Assembly (NCBI GenBank): GCA_964398315.1
Contig: CAYNMV010000002.1
Location: 100,659 to 164,658, forward strand
Source: JADLCB01 sp964398315
GTDB taxonomy: Bacteria; Planctomycetota; Phycisphaerae; Tepidisphaerales; Tepidisphaeraceae
Length of the DNA: 64,000 bases
Reading direction: 5' to 3'
In this document: positions 1-7,975 of the stretch, piece after piece
Layout: the number at the start of each line of letters is the position of its first letter
Numbering within the stretch: the first letter of the stretch is position 1
Translations under genes and position numbers: made by a program
The notes under the pieces: model-generated
The model's database searches: none
The model's input: the letters and a program-made list of their open reading frames with translations, nothing else
What the model was told of the DNA's origin: nothing

Positions 1-1241
1 GCCTGGCTATCGGTGGTGGGCAGCGGATCCGGCTCGGGCAGGCTGAGCTTGCGGCCGCGGGCCATGCTCCACATCGACCGCGGCAGCCGCAGCAGCAACC
101 CCGGCGCCTGCCGCACGCGGTGCCATACACGCTGCGGCCCCATGAGGTAGAGGATACTGCGCTGCTGCAAGCGCACGCGCAACTGCTCGGTCAGCGGATT
201 GACATCGATCGTCGTCGTCGGCTCTTCCAGGGCCTGCAGCGCACGAATGGTCCGCTCGATCTCACTGCGCTGATCGCGCAGCGGCGCCAGCACCTGGTCA
301 ACCAGGCGATTCACCAGGTCCTGCTGCCGCGCAGCCAGTCCCACCGCGCGGGCCGCACCTGCGGTGGGCACACCTGCGGTGGGCACACCTGCGGTAGACA
401 CGCCTGCGGTGGGCCCATCGGTGGTGGACGCCGTGGTGTCGCCGATGGACAGGAGGATCTTGCGCAGTGCTTCGATGGACTGCGAAGGCTCGGGCGCGAA
501 GGCCGAATCATCGCGCTCGATGACGAACAGCGCTGCATCCGGCCAGTCATGGGCGGCCAGTTGGCGGGCGTAATCCTCAACCACCTCGCGCTGCTCTGCC
601 TTGTTCATGACAAACCACGCCTGGATCCCGTAGCGCCGAGCCAGGCGGTAGTAGGAGAGCAGCTCAGTCATCTGGTACTTTTCGGGAGTGACCACAAAGA
701 TCACCCCGGTCGCCCAGCGAAAGGCCCGATCCGCCGCCATGTGATGCGCCGGCTGGTCCCCATCCAGGTCGGGTGTGTCCACCAGCAGCACCGCCGGCGC
801 TGCGGCGGCCGTTTCGGATGATGCGGCCGTCCGCCAGCCATCGGCCTTCACAATGACCAGCGCATCAGGATGCCCGCGTGCGGGCAGCTCCTGGGCGATC
901 ACATGCTCCACCCCCAGCCATCCCTCGGGCGCCTGCGCAGCGCCCAGTTGCACCGCGATCGGCCCGGCGGTGAAGGTGCGACGATAGCTGGTGGCGGACA
1001 CGCGCTCGCCCAGCAGACGATTGAGCAGCGTGCTCTTGCCTGTACCCGTCCCTCCCACGATGACCAGCAGCGCCGGCGTGCCGGGATGGTGCAGGTGGAA
1101 GCGAAACGCCGCCAGGTCTGCCCGGGCGCGGGCGATGGCCTCCCGTAACCCCGGCTCACCGGGCTTCAGGGCGATCAGCCGGGCCTCCAGGGTCTCGGCC
1201 AGGGGGGCGATCCTCGCAGCGCGATCGGTCATGGGTGGCAT
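1..1241 (-). CDS. Dynamin/Era-like GTPase, 3' end outside window
   Basis: The reading frame is open from an ATG at 1241 (second ATG at 1232) to the window edge, so the C-terminus is missing. G1/Walker A is GGTGTGKST (about residue 63), G3 is VDTPDLDG, and G4 is NKAE in FVMNKAEQ; this order is that of a GTPase of the dynamin/Era type. After the G domain come five-residue repeats (TAGVP/TAGVS, DNA about 360-412), then a predicted helical region with many Arg and Gln. No signal peptide is seen. Such large GTPases usually act on membranes or in ribosome assembly; which applies here cannot be told. No clear ribosome site precedes either ATG. The GTPase call is firm, the biological role is unknown. 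Confidence 0.8.
   Translation of the reverse strand, partial: MPPMTDRAARIAPLAETLEARLIALKPGEPGLREAIARARADLAAFRFHLHHPGTPALLVIVGGTGTGKSTLLNRLLGERVSATSYRRTFTAGPIAVQLGAAQAPEGWLGVEHVIAQELPARGHPDALVIVKADGWRTAASSETAAAAPAVLLVDTPDLDGDQPAHHMAADRAFRWATGVIFVVTPEKYQMTELLSYYRLARRYGIQAWFVMNKAEQREVVEDYARQLAAHDWPDAALFVIERDDSAFAPEPSQSIEALRKILLSIGDTTASTTDGPTAGVSTAGVPTAGVPTAGAARAVGLAARQQDLVNRLVDQVLAPLRDQRSEIERTIRALQALEEPTTTIDVNPLTEQLRVRLQQRSILYLMGPQRVWHRVRQAPGLLLRLPRSMWSMARGRKLSLPEPDPLPTTDSQ
360..412. repeat. 15-bp tandem repeat inside the GTPase gene
   Basis: About three and a half copies of a 15-bp unit (CACCTGCGGTGGGCA and variants) lie in tandem. Because 15 is a multiple of three, the array encodes a five-residue repeat, TAGVP/TAGVS, in the minus-strand gene. 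Copies one and two are identical, the later ones diverge. Confidence 0.85.
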
Positions 1242-1680
1242 TGTAGGGTCCGCCGCTCCCACTGTTGAGTGCGGCCGCTGTTGCCCGCAGCAACCTATCC
1301 CGCAGAACAGGTCGCACAGCCAGCGCACTGCACAAACAGCGCGGCGGAGGCCCAGCATATCTGCTTTTGCACAAAACGCTTACAGGTTCATCAAAAGATT
1401 GCTCCTGACCCATGCAAATACGGCCGAATCATGCAGTGCCGGGCTGGGGTAAAGGAGCGGGATGAGGGGGCGGGCATGTTTCTACCGGAATCTGAAAAAA
1501 GTCGGGAAAATACCCATGCACACGGGCGGGTGAACCTGTTAGCCTGCGGTAAACACTGGGGGGAAGAGCGCGCCAATGCGCGTCTCACCGATGGCGGAGC
1601 CAGCCGTATGATGATTTGGGTGATATCGCCGCAACCCAGCGGAATCAGGTCGTTGCGCCTGCCAACGCGGAGAGGAAATT
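1242..1680. other. Intergenic region, no gene supported
   Basis: This 439-bp stretch separates the divergent GTPase and DHp-like genes. Reading frames here have no recognisable protein features. It is locally less GC-rich (1370-1430 and 1490-1520) and should hold both promoters. I considered a riboswitch because of the long leader, but could not fit a known consensus. Confidence 0.5.
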
Positions 1681-1929
1681 TTGTCAGCCATGGAACAGAT
1701 GACGCGCCGGCAACTTCTGCATGACATTCGCGGTCGAATGAATGGCCTGCAGCTTTGCGTTGCCGCGCTGGAGACGTCGCCCACCCCGGCCGAGAGCATC
1801 GAGTTTCTCGATGACATCATCACGGTGTCAGAGAAGCTGGATCGGCTGATGGTGAAACTGGAAGAGCTGCTCGAGGAGGAACCCGAGTCTGCCGACGCCG
1901 AGGAAGTGCACGTCGCCGCGCGCCGCTGA
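1681..1929 (+). CDS. Stand-alone histidine-kinase dimerisation (DHp)-like protein
   Basis: An 82-residue helical protein. Residues 11-24 (QLLHDIRGRMNGLQ) resemble the H-box of HisKA domains, with His14 at the phospho-acceptor position, and the following helix (FLDDIITVSEKLDRLMVKLEEL) resembles the second DHp helix. No ATPase (HATPase_c) or receiver domain is attached or adjacent. TTG at 1681 is preferred because AGGA at 1673-1676 is well spaced for it; an ATG at 1690 is the alternative. An 18-bp terminator follows, so it is probably monocistronic. It could be a phosphotransfer intermediate or a kinase-dimer inhibitor; both are inference from the fold. Confidence 0.7.
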   Translation: MSAMEQMTRRQLLHDIRGRMNGLQLCVAALETSPTPAESIEFLDDIITVSEKLDRLMVKLEELLEEEPESADAEEVHVAARR

Positions 1930-1966
1930 GCATCGCGTTGAGCCGCCTGACGGTCCGCGCCCTTGC

Positions 1967-2012
1967 GCATCGGGACCCATCCGGTTCACCCGGATGGGTC
2001 CCGATGCTTTTT
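1967..2012 (+). terminator. Rho-independent terminator, 18-bp perfect stem
   Basis: The stem 1967-1984 pairs perfectly with 1990-2007 around a TTCAC loop and is followed by TTTTT (2008-2012). It ends the DHp-like gene. The stem also works on the minus strand but has no T run there. Confidence 0.93.
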
Positions 2013-2066
2013 AGAGCACCCGGCAAGGCCGATTTCCAGAATCAAGGCTGATTTTCAGAATGATGA

Positions 2067-2092
2067 GCCAGGCAGGCGATCATCTGCCTGGC
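2067..2092. other. 9-bp hairpin downstream of the MacB-like permease
   Basis: GCCAGGCAG pairs with CTGCCTGGC across an 8-nt loop, about 40 bp past the permease stop. There is no T run on either side, so it may be a Rho-type stop or an mRNA 3'-end stabiliser. Confidence 0.45.
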
Positions 2093-2132
2093 AGCCTGCG
2101 CTTTGGCAGCATGTGCCCGGGCAGGCGCGGGG

Positions 2133-3437
2133 CTACTCGTGGCGGAGGGCTTCGATGGGGTTCATGCGGGCGGCCATGATCGCCGGATAGAGGCCAAAGA
2201 CGATGCCGATCAGGGCGCTGATGATGAATGAGCCCAGCACGCTCCAGGTGGCGATGCTGGTAGGGTAATCGGCATTGCTGACGCTGCGGACGATGATCGG
2301 CAGCATTTTGGCCATCGCCGCCCCCAGCGCCACGCCGATGATCCCGCCGGTGAGCGAGATCACGGTTGTTTCGATCAGGAACTGGAGCGTAATGTGCTTG
2401 CGCTTGGCGCCCAGCGCCCGGCGGATGCCGATCTCGCGCGTGCGCTCAGTGACGCTGGCCAGCATGATGTTCATGATCCCGATCCCGCCGACGACCAGGG
2501 CGAAACCGGCGATACCCACCATGATGAAGTTAAAGATGCGCTGCGTGCGCTCGGCAGAGCGCAGGATCGAGATCGGCGCCTGCACCTCGTAATCAAGCTG
2601 GGCATGGGTTTCGCGGATCCGGCTGGTGACATGGGCGGCGATGCGCTCCACATCCTCCATGCGGTGGGCGCGCAGCCAGATTTCCGACAGCTCGATGGTC
2701 TTGCGTTCGGTGCTGCCGCTCTGGCGGCGGACGATGGTGTCGCTGAAGATGCTGCGGGCCAGGGACAGGGGGAAATAGATGTCCTTGTCCAGGTCACGGT
2801 TGATCATCGCCGCCCCCTCGCCGCGCAGGCCGGTGGGGCTGAGAACGCCGACCACCTCCAGCACCACCAGCCCGGTGTTGATCGACCCCACCTGGATGGA
2901 CTGGCCAAGCGGGTCCTCGTAGGGGAACAGTTGCCGCGCGGCCGCCGCCCCCAGCACACAGACCGGGGCGGCCAGGTCATAGTCCACCTGGGTGAAATAG
3001 CGTCCGCGGGCCAGGTCGAGCTTGATCACCTCGAAGGCTTCAGGGGTCGTGCCGATCGCCTGGGCGTTGGCACGAATCTCGCCGCGGACGATGCGCTGCT
3101 CCACATCGCGCAGCGGAACAATCTTGTCCACGCCCTTGATCAACTCCTGCAGGCGATGCAGATCGTTGCGCGTCAGACCGTAGCGCACCTCACGGGTTTC
3201 GGCCTGCGAGGCATCCTGGCTCTCGGGCGGGCGGGCCGTGCGCACCAGGATATTGGTCGCACCCAGTTCCTCGAGCTGTTGCAGGGCGGCCTCTTTGCTC
3301 CCTTCGCCAATCGCGACCATCGTGATGACCGCCGCCACGCCAATGATGATCCCCAGGGCCGTCAGCAGCGAGCGCAGTTTGTGCCGCCGCAGGTTCCGCA
3401 AGCCCAGGACGAAGGTTTCCAGCAGAAAGGTGAACAT
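2133..3437 (-). CDS. MacB/FtsX-type ABC transporter permease
   Basis: A 434-residue protein with the MacB_PCD plus FtsX layout: an N-terminal membrane helix after LRRHKLRSLLTALGIIIGV, a periplasmic domain of about 220 residues, then three C-terminal helices (IMVGIAGFALVVGGIGIMNI and two more) and the family ending AARMNPIEALRHE. These permeases use ATPases of the MacB/LolD class for macrolide, lipoprotein or peptide export, or mechanotransmission. No ATPase is adjacent; the nearest LolD-like ATPase lacking a permease is at 13354-14055. ATG 3437 is chosen over an upstream start because the extra 29 residues are Cys-rich and unlike the family; TATAAT lies 12 nt before this ATG. Confidence 0.88.
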   Translation of the reverse strand: MFTFLLETFVLGLRNLRRHKLRSLLTALGIIIGVAAVITMVAIGEGSKEAALQQLEELGATNILVRTARPPESQDASQAETREVRYGLTRNDLHRLQELIKGVDKIVPLRDVEQRIVRGEIRANAQAIGTTPEAFEVIKLDLARGRYFTQVDYDLAAPVCVLGAAAARQLFPYEDPLGQSIQVGSINTGLVVLEVVGVLSPTGLRGEGAAMINRDLDKDIYFPLSLARSIFSDTIVRRQSGSTERKTIELSEIWLRAHRMEDVERIAAHVTSRIRETHAQLDYEVQAPISILRSAERTQRIFNFIMVGIAGFALVVGGIGIMNIMLASVTERTREIGIRRALGAKRKHITLQFLIETTVISLTGGIIGVALGAAMAKMLPIIVRSVSNADYPTSIATWSVLGSFIISALIGIVFGLYPAIMAARMNPIEALRHE

Positions 3438-3449
3438 CGGAGGCAGATA

Positions 3450-3455
3450 ATTATA
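3450..3455 (-). promoter_or_regulatory. -10 box of the MacB-like permease
   Basis: A consensus TATAAT on the minus strand, 12 nt before the ATG at 3437, with no ribosome-binding site between. I see no good -35 box at 16-18 bp. Confidence 0.5.
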
Positions 3456-3587
3456 GATGCAAGCCGCACGAAAGGCACGGCAGCGCACCGCGGCAAAAAT
3501 GCAGTGCAGGCATAAGGCGGGCACGCTGCACTGTCCAGTGCCAGCCCTGTCGATGCCGGATACTCAGGTGTCCTGCACCCGCACGAT

Positions 3588-3617
3588 TTGTCACCCTCTT
3601 GCGGCCAACCCTACAAT
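3588..3617 (+). promoter_or_regulatory. Promoter of the HIT gene, leaderless type
   Basis: TTGTCA (3588-3593), an 18-bp spacer and TACAAT (3612-3617), with the ATG only 6 nt further on. The expected transcription start falls on or next to the A of the ATG. Confidence 0.75.
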
Positions 3618-3623
3618 GAGGCC

Positions 3624-3956
3624 ATGACGCTCTTCGAGAAAATTATCGCCCGGCAGATTCCGGCCAAGATCCAGTTTGAAGATGATCAGTGCATCGTCAT
3701 CCACGACATCAATCCCCAGGCTCCCGTGCACCTGCTGGTGATCCCCAAGAAGGTGATCCCCACACTCAATGACCTGACTGACGCTGACACACCGCTTGTC
3801 GGACACCTGTTTCGCGTGGCAGCGCGCGTGATGGCCGATCTGGGTCACAGCGATTACCGCACTGTCTTCAACTGCGGCCCCGGCGCCCAGCAAACGGTCT
3901 TCCACCTGCATCTGCACGTCCTGGCCGGCCGTGCGTTCACCTGGCCACCAGGCTGA
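3624..3956 (+). CDS. HIT family nucleotide hydrolase/transferase (Hint-like)
   Basis: 110 residues, the usual length for Hint/HinT proteins. The histidine triad is HLHLHVL with His94, His96 and His98; the N-terminal MTLFEKIIARQIPAK and DINPQAPVHLLVIPKK segments are typical. The family hydrolyses purine nucleoside phosphoramidates in the cytosol. The ATG at 3624 is fixed by homology and by the promoter that ends 6 nt before it; there is no Shine-Dalgarno sequence. Next downstream, after 220 bp, is the export cluster, which has its own signals. Confidence 0.93.
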   Translation: MTLFEKIIARQIPAKIQFEDDQCIVIHDINPQAPVHLLVIPKKVIPTLNDLTDADTPLVGHLFRVAARVMADLGHSDYRTVFNCGPGAQQTVFHLHLHVLAGRAFTWPPG

Positions 3957-4176
3957 GTCCGTAGCAACAATCGATCATTTGCACACGGGGATGAGATCGG
4001 GTGATCGGGTGGATTGAGCCGCTGGTAAAGCGACTGTTTCGATCATCCAATCTTGTGATCAACCCATCGCTCCATATGGGACCGCAGGCGGAATCGCACA
4101 AACGTTTTTGTTCTGTCGCGGCCTCTGTTACACTCCACCGGTTCATCGCATCGCGCTGGTGGAGGTCCGTATCGAC

Positions 4177-6654
4177 ATGAGGCGCAGCATTTCGTTTGTT
4201 CTACTGGTGGCATTACTTGCGGTCTGTTCGCCGGCGTGGGGGCAGCCGGCGGAGTATGGGCTAACGCTCTCACTGCGGCACGGCATCTTCTATCCACCGC
4301 TGAAATGGGTGCCGTTGCGCATCGAGGTGCGCAACCGCAGCGCCCGGCCGATCGACGGCTATGTGGATATGCCCATCGAGGGCGAGGGGATGGCGGTCAC
4401 GCTGCGCGTGCCGGTGAACGTGCCAGCGCACAGCCGCGTGACGCAGACCGCCTACGGCTATTTTCCCGCTGAAGTCGCGATGAGCGCCCATGACAGGCAG
4501 GAAAATCGCACGCCGCCGGTCACGGTTGCCGAACTGCACAGCGGTGACGGCGCGGTTCGCGCCCGCGAACCGCTGGTGGCCCGGCCCCTGACAGCCGGCG
4601 AATCCCTTCCCACCGTGGTGGACAGTCCCGCCACTTCGCTGCTGCTGGATGATGGCTACATGGACAGCCGCGCCTACAGCCCCGAGGATTTTAACCTCAC
4701 GCTCCAGCAGGTGCGGGGCTATGCATCCATGCTGTTCAGCCTCAACACCGACCAGTTTCCGCGCCATCGCGCTGCCGTCGATGGGGTGCGCGTCGTCCTG
4801 CTGGGCAATATCGATCCAGACGCACTCGATCCGGCCCAGCGGCAGGTGCTGCTGGAATTCATCCGCGGCGGCGGGGTGCTGGTAGTCGCCGCCCCCCAGG
4901 TTGAACCGATCGCCGGGAGCTGGCTGGCGCAGTACCTGCCGGTGCGCCTGGTTGGCCGGCGGCTGCTCCACGAGATCCACTACAACGGGCAGGTGCTGCC
5001 GTTCATCGAGTATGCCCCTGTGGCCGAGGCCCTGCCCGGTGATGGACAGGTGCTCGTCGCCGATGATCACTACGTTCACGCCGCCTACCGCCAGATGGGC
5101 CTGGGGCGGATTATTTTCACCTCCTTCCCGTTCAACGCCCTGGAGCGCAGCGTGGCCTCCGACGCCCTCTGGCGCGACCTGCTGCACACCGGCGCACCGC
5201 CGCGCGACTGGAGCCTGACGGCCCTGCCCGAGCAGCGCGACAGCCTGCTGAGCCGCATGATCGGCAAGACCGTGCCGCCCTGGGGCCTGGCCGCGGGTGT
5301 CACCGGCGGTTACCTGCTGCTGGTGGCCGGGGCGCAAGTGGTGCTCGGGGGCGTCAGGCGCCCGCGGGCATTCGTCGCCACCCTGGCGGTGGCAGGGCTG
5401 CTGAGCGTGGGACTGGTCGTCGCCGGCTTTGTCCGCGCCAGCGAGCAGATGCCGATGGGCGCCCGCCTGGCCACGCTCGACATGAGCAGCGAAGGCGGGG
5501 GACTGATCCAGCAGGAAATCGCCTACGTCGGCCGCACGGATGACAACTTTGCGCTCCGGGCCGCCAGCAATGATGTGACGATCCGCGTGGCCGAAACCTT
5601 CACCCGCGGCGACAAGCCGATCGTAGCCCAACAGCCATTCAGCGTGCCCCAGGCGCGCATGCTGCAGGAGAGCTATCAGCGCGTGTGGCGTGCCGAAGCC
5701 ACCCTGCCGACCGAGATGCAGCTGGCCGCCATCGCCCGCTTCGATGCCGATGGCCTGAAGCTGCGCATCCAGAACGAACTGGGCGGCCGGCTGGAGATGC
5801 CGTGGCTGCTGTGGAACGGTGCCCGCCTGCCGCTGGGTGAGGCGCTGCCGCCGGGCGAGAGCGCGCGATCGGCCTCGGCCGGGGATGAATCCGTGCTGGT
5901 TTCCGGCGAGCAGAAGCTGCGCCGGGATATCCTCGCCGCCGCCACCGCCCAGCCCGACCGCGCGATGCCCACCAGTGGCGAAACCACGCCCGTGCTGGCC
6001 GGCTTCCTGAACGAGCAGGCGGTGCCACGCCTGCTGGAAACCACTTACGACGATGAGCTGGGCTTGCGCACGCAGGCGCTGCTGCGCGTGCCGCTGACCA
6101 TCGAGCCAACGCCGGTGGGCCAGTCGGTGCGCGTGCCTGATGCACTGATGCGGTTGGTGCTCAGCCGCGCCAGCATGGGCGTGCCCTACGATCCGAGCCG
6201 TGGGGAATGGCTGCTCACCCAGCACGAATCCTCGCCCAGCGCGCCGTTCGTGATCGGCTTTGCCCCGCCGTGGCAGATCGGCCTGATGCGACCGGTGCGG
6301 GCAACGATCAACATCGATCTCAACGCCCCACGGCACAGCATCACCCTGGCGCCGCGCAGTGCGCCCAACAAAGCGGTGACATGGGATGAGGCGGTGTCCG
6401 TCAGGACCGCCACCTTCGATCTGAGCCCGGCCGACGCCGATGAAAACGGCGTCATCTGGTTTCACATGACCGTGCGGCGCACCAACCAGGGCGCCCCCGG
6501 CGATTTGCCGACTCCCTGGCACATCCGCTGGCTGCGGATGGGCCTGGAGGGACAGGTCATCGACAGCCCACGGCGCCCGTTGCCCGACAGGCCGACCCCG
6601 CAACCGCCGCGTGACAACCGACCGCGGCAGAACGGTCGTGCAAACAATTCGTAG
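4177..6654 (+). CDS. Secreted/membrane GATase-like protein of an ABC-2 export cluster
   Basis: 825 residues with a signal peptide (VLLVALLAVCSPAWG, cut near residue 23), an extracytoplasmic beta-rich region, and a glutamine-amidotransferase-like segment (RVVLLGNIDPDALDP to GGGVLVVAAP) as in DUF4350/GldG-type proteins. Two adjacent membrane helices lie around residues 370-440 (GVTGGYLLLVAGAQVVLGG; FVATLAVAGLLSVGLVVAGF), followed by a second large extracytoplasmic region. GGAGGT at 4161-4166 supports the ATG at 4177. An ATPase and ABC-2 permease follow on the same strand, so it is probably the accessory subunit of that exporter. The substrate is unknown. Confidence 0.75.
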   Translation: MRRSISFVLLVALLAVCSPAWGQPAEYGLTLSLRHGIFYPPLKWVPLRIEVRNRSARPIDGYVDMPIEGEGMAVTLRVPVNVPAHSRVTQTAYGYFPAEVAMSAHDRQENRTPPVTVAELHSGDGAVRAREPLVARPLTAGESLPTVVDSPATSLLLDDGYMDSRAYSPEDFNLTLQQVRGYASMLFSLNTDQFPRHRAAVDGVRVVLLGNIDPDALDPAQRQVLLEFIRGGGVLVVAAPQVEPIAGSWLAQYLPVRLVGRRLLHEIHYNGQVLPFIEYAPVAEALPGDGQVLVADDHYVHAAYRQMGLGRIIFTSFPFNALERSVASDALWRDLLHTGAPPRDWSLTALPEQRDSLLSRMIGKTVPPWGLAAGVTGGYLLLVAGAQVVLGGVRRPRAFVATLAVAGLLSVGLVVAGFVRASEQMPMGARLATLDMSSEGGGLIQQEIAYVGRTDDNFALRAASNDVTIRVAETFTRGDKPIVAQQPFSVPQARMLQESYQRVWRAEATLPTEMQLAAIARFDADGLKLRIQNELGGRLEMPWLLWNGARLPLGEALPPGESARSASAGDESVLVSGEQKLRRDILAAATAQPDRAMPTSGETTPVLAGFLNEQAVPRLLETTYDDELGLRTQALLRVPLTIEPTPVGQSVRVPDALMRLVLSRASMGVPYDPSRGEWLLTQHESSPSAPFVIGFAPPWQIGLMRPVRATINIDLNAPRHSITLAPRSAPNKAVTWDEAVSVRTATFDLSPADADENGVIWFHMTVRRTNQGAPGDLPTPWHIRWLRMGLEGQVIDSPRRPLPDRPTPQPPRDNRPRQNGRANNS

Positions 6655-6696
6655 CCCGTTTAGCGCGCTGAACCGCCCAGGCGTTCAGTGCACACG

Positions 6697-6716
6697 CGGC
6701 CGATCGTGATCGGCCG
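6697..6716. promoter_or_regulatory. 9-bp inverted repeat before the ABC ATPase
   Basis: CGGCCGATC-GT-GATCGGCCG is a perfect palindromic site between the GATase-like gene and the ATPase, 20 bp before the ATPase start. With a 2-nt loop it suits a protein operator better than an RNA hairpin. The binding protein is unknown. Confidence 0.4.
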
Positions 6717-6736
6717 TTCCGTTCGGAGTGAACCGT

Positions 6737-7717
6737 ATGACCACCCAAGTCGAACCAACCCCGCAGCGCAAGCCTTCCGTTGTCGATCGCTCCGCGCCCA
6801 TCCTGCGCACGGAGAACCTCACCAAGAAATACGGCGAGCATACCGCCCTCAAGGACCTAAACATCACCATCCACCGCGGTGAGGTCTTCGGTTACATCGG
6901 TCCCAACGGCTCGGGCAAGACCACCACCTTCCGCATCCTTTGCGGCCTGCTCGACCCCACCAGCGGCCGGGCGATCGTGGCCGACAAGGATGTCACCGGC
7001 AGCAAGGACCTGATCAAGCAGGTCGTCGGCTACCTGCCGGACAACTTCGGCGTGTATCCGACGCTGCGGGTGTGGGAATACCTCGACTTCTTCGCCGCCG
7101 CCTATCGCATCCCCAAGAAGCAGCGGGCTGAGCGCATCGACAAGTGCCTGACCATCGCCAACAGCTACGAGTTCAAGGACAAGCTGATGGGCGCGCTGTC
7201 GCGCGGCATGAAACAGCGCGTGGGTATCGCCAAGACGCTGATCCACGATCCGCAGGTGCTGATCCTGGACGAGCCGGCCGCCACCATCGATCCGCGCGCC
7301 CGCATCCAGATGCGCCAGCTCCTGCGCGAGCTGGCCGACCTGGGCAAGGCGGTGCTGGTTTCCAGCCACATCCTGCCGGAACTGGCGGACATGTGCGATA
7401 CGGTTGGCATCCTCTCCAAGGGTGAACTGATCGCCGCCGGGCCGGTGCAGGAGATCATGCGCACGGTGCGGCAGAAGCGCGTGATGAGCATCACGGTGCT
7501 GAAAAACGTGGACAAGGCCAAGGAACTGATCGCCGCCGGCCCCGGCGAGTGGGAGCTGGTCCACCAGGATGGCAACATCCTGCGCTACGAAGTGCAGGCG
7601 GATGAAAAACAGCTTGCCCTGGTCCTGTACAACCTGAGCAAGAACGGCATCGCCGTCGCCAACTTCGCCGAAGTCCCGGCGGACCTGGAAGACGTGTTTA
7701 TGAGCCTGACGAAGTGA
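6737..7717 (+). CDS. ABC-2 type exporter ATP-binding protein
   Basis: 326 residues. Walker A GPNGSGKTTT, Q-loop region VVGYLPDNFGVYP, signature LSRGMKQRVG, Walker B VLILDEPAATIDP and H-loop VSSHI. The LSRGMKQR form of the signature is that of the ABC-2/NatA/CcmA branch, which energises exporters of drugs, polysaccharides or lipids. ATG 6737 is chosen because GGAG lies 8-9 nt upstream; GTG at 6728 overlaps that site. The C-terminal 80 residues form the regulatory extension common in this branch. It pairs with the permease at 7976. Confidence 0.93.
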   Translation: MTTQVEPTPQRKPSVVDRSAPILRTENLTKKYGEHTALKDLNITIHRGEVFGYIGPNGSGKTTTFRILCGLLDPTSGRAIVADKDVTGSKDLIKQVVGYLPDNFGVYPTLRVWEYLDFFAAAYRIPKKQRAERIDKCLTIANSYEFKDKLMGALSRGMKQRVGIAKTLIHDPQVLILDEPAATIDPRARIQMRQLLRELADLGKAVLVSSHILPELADMCDTVGILSKGELIAAGPVQEIMRTVRQKRVMSITVLKNVDKAKELIAAGPGEWELVHQDGNILRYEVQADEKQLALVLYNLSKNGIAVANFAEVPADLEDVFMSLTK

Positions 7718-7862
7718 TGGTTCGCTACTGATGAACACGGATGAGCAGAACGCCCTCAACGCGGTGATAAAGCGCATGAGTGGGTGTGCCGCCAACGTGC
7801 ATGTTCGTCTGGGCTGCGGGTTCGTCGCGAAGGTATGTCAGAACTCGCTTGTCATTGAATTG

Positions 7863-7882
7863 CCGAAGAGCCGGCTCTTCGG
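7863..7882. repeat. 20-bp perfect palindrome between ATPase and permease
   Basis: CCGAAGAGCCGGCTCTTCGG sits in the 258-bp gap 7718-7975. It may fold in the mRNA between the two cistrons, bind a protein, or be a REP-type dispersed repeat. The rest of the gap holds no supported gene; the reading frame that begins near the ATPase stop has no family features. Confidence 0.6.
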
Positions 7883-7975
7883 TGGAAGTTGAGCAGTTTC
7901 GTGGCGAACCGAGATAGCCGATTACATGAAGTCCACGCTGTATCCATCTGTGATGAAAGATTCCTCTGAGTCACC

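Noticed and set aside
360..412. CRISPR array
   Set aside because: The units are contiguous 15-mers without spacers and are inside a coding frame. No CRISPR array or cas gene was seen in the window.
1490..1680. c-di-GMP or other riboswitch upstream of the DHp-like gene
   Set aside because: A few short motifs such as CACCGATGGC are reminiscent, but the paired regions do not assemble into a known fold.
4270..6603. A 777-codon open frame antisense to the GATase-like gene
   Set aside because: Same kind of GC-driven shadow; no motif, signal peptide or ribosome site.
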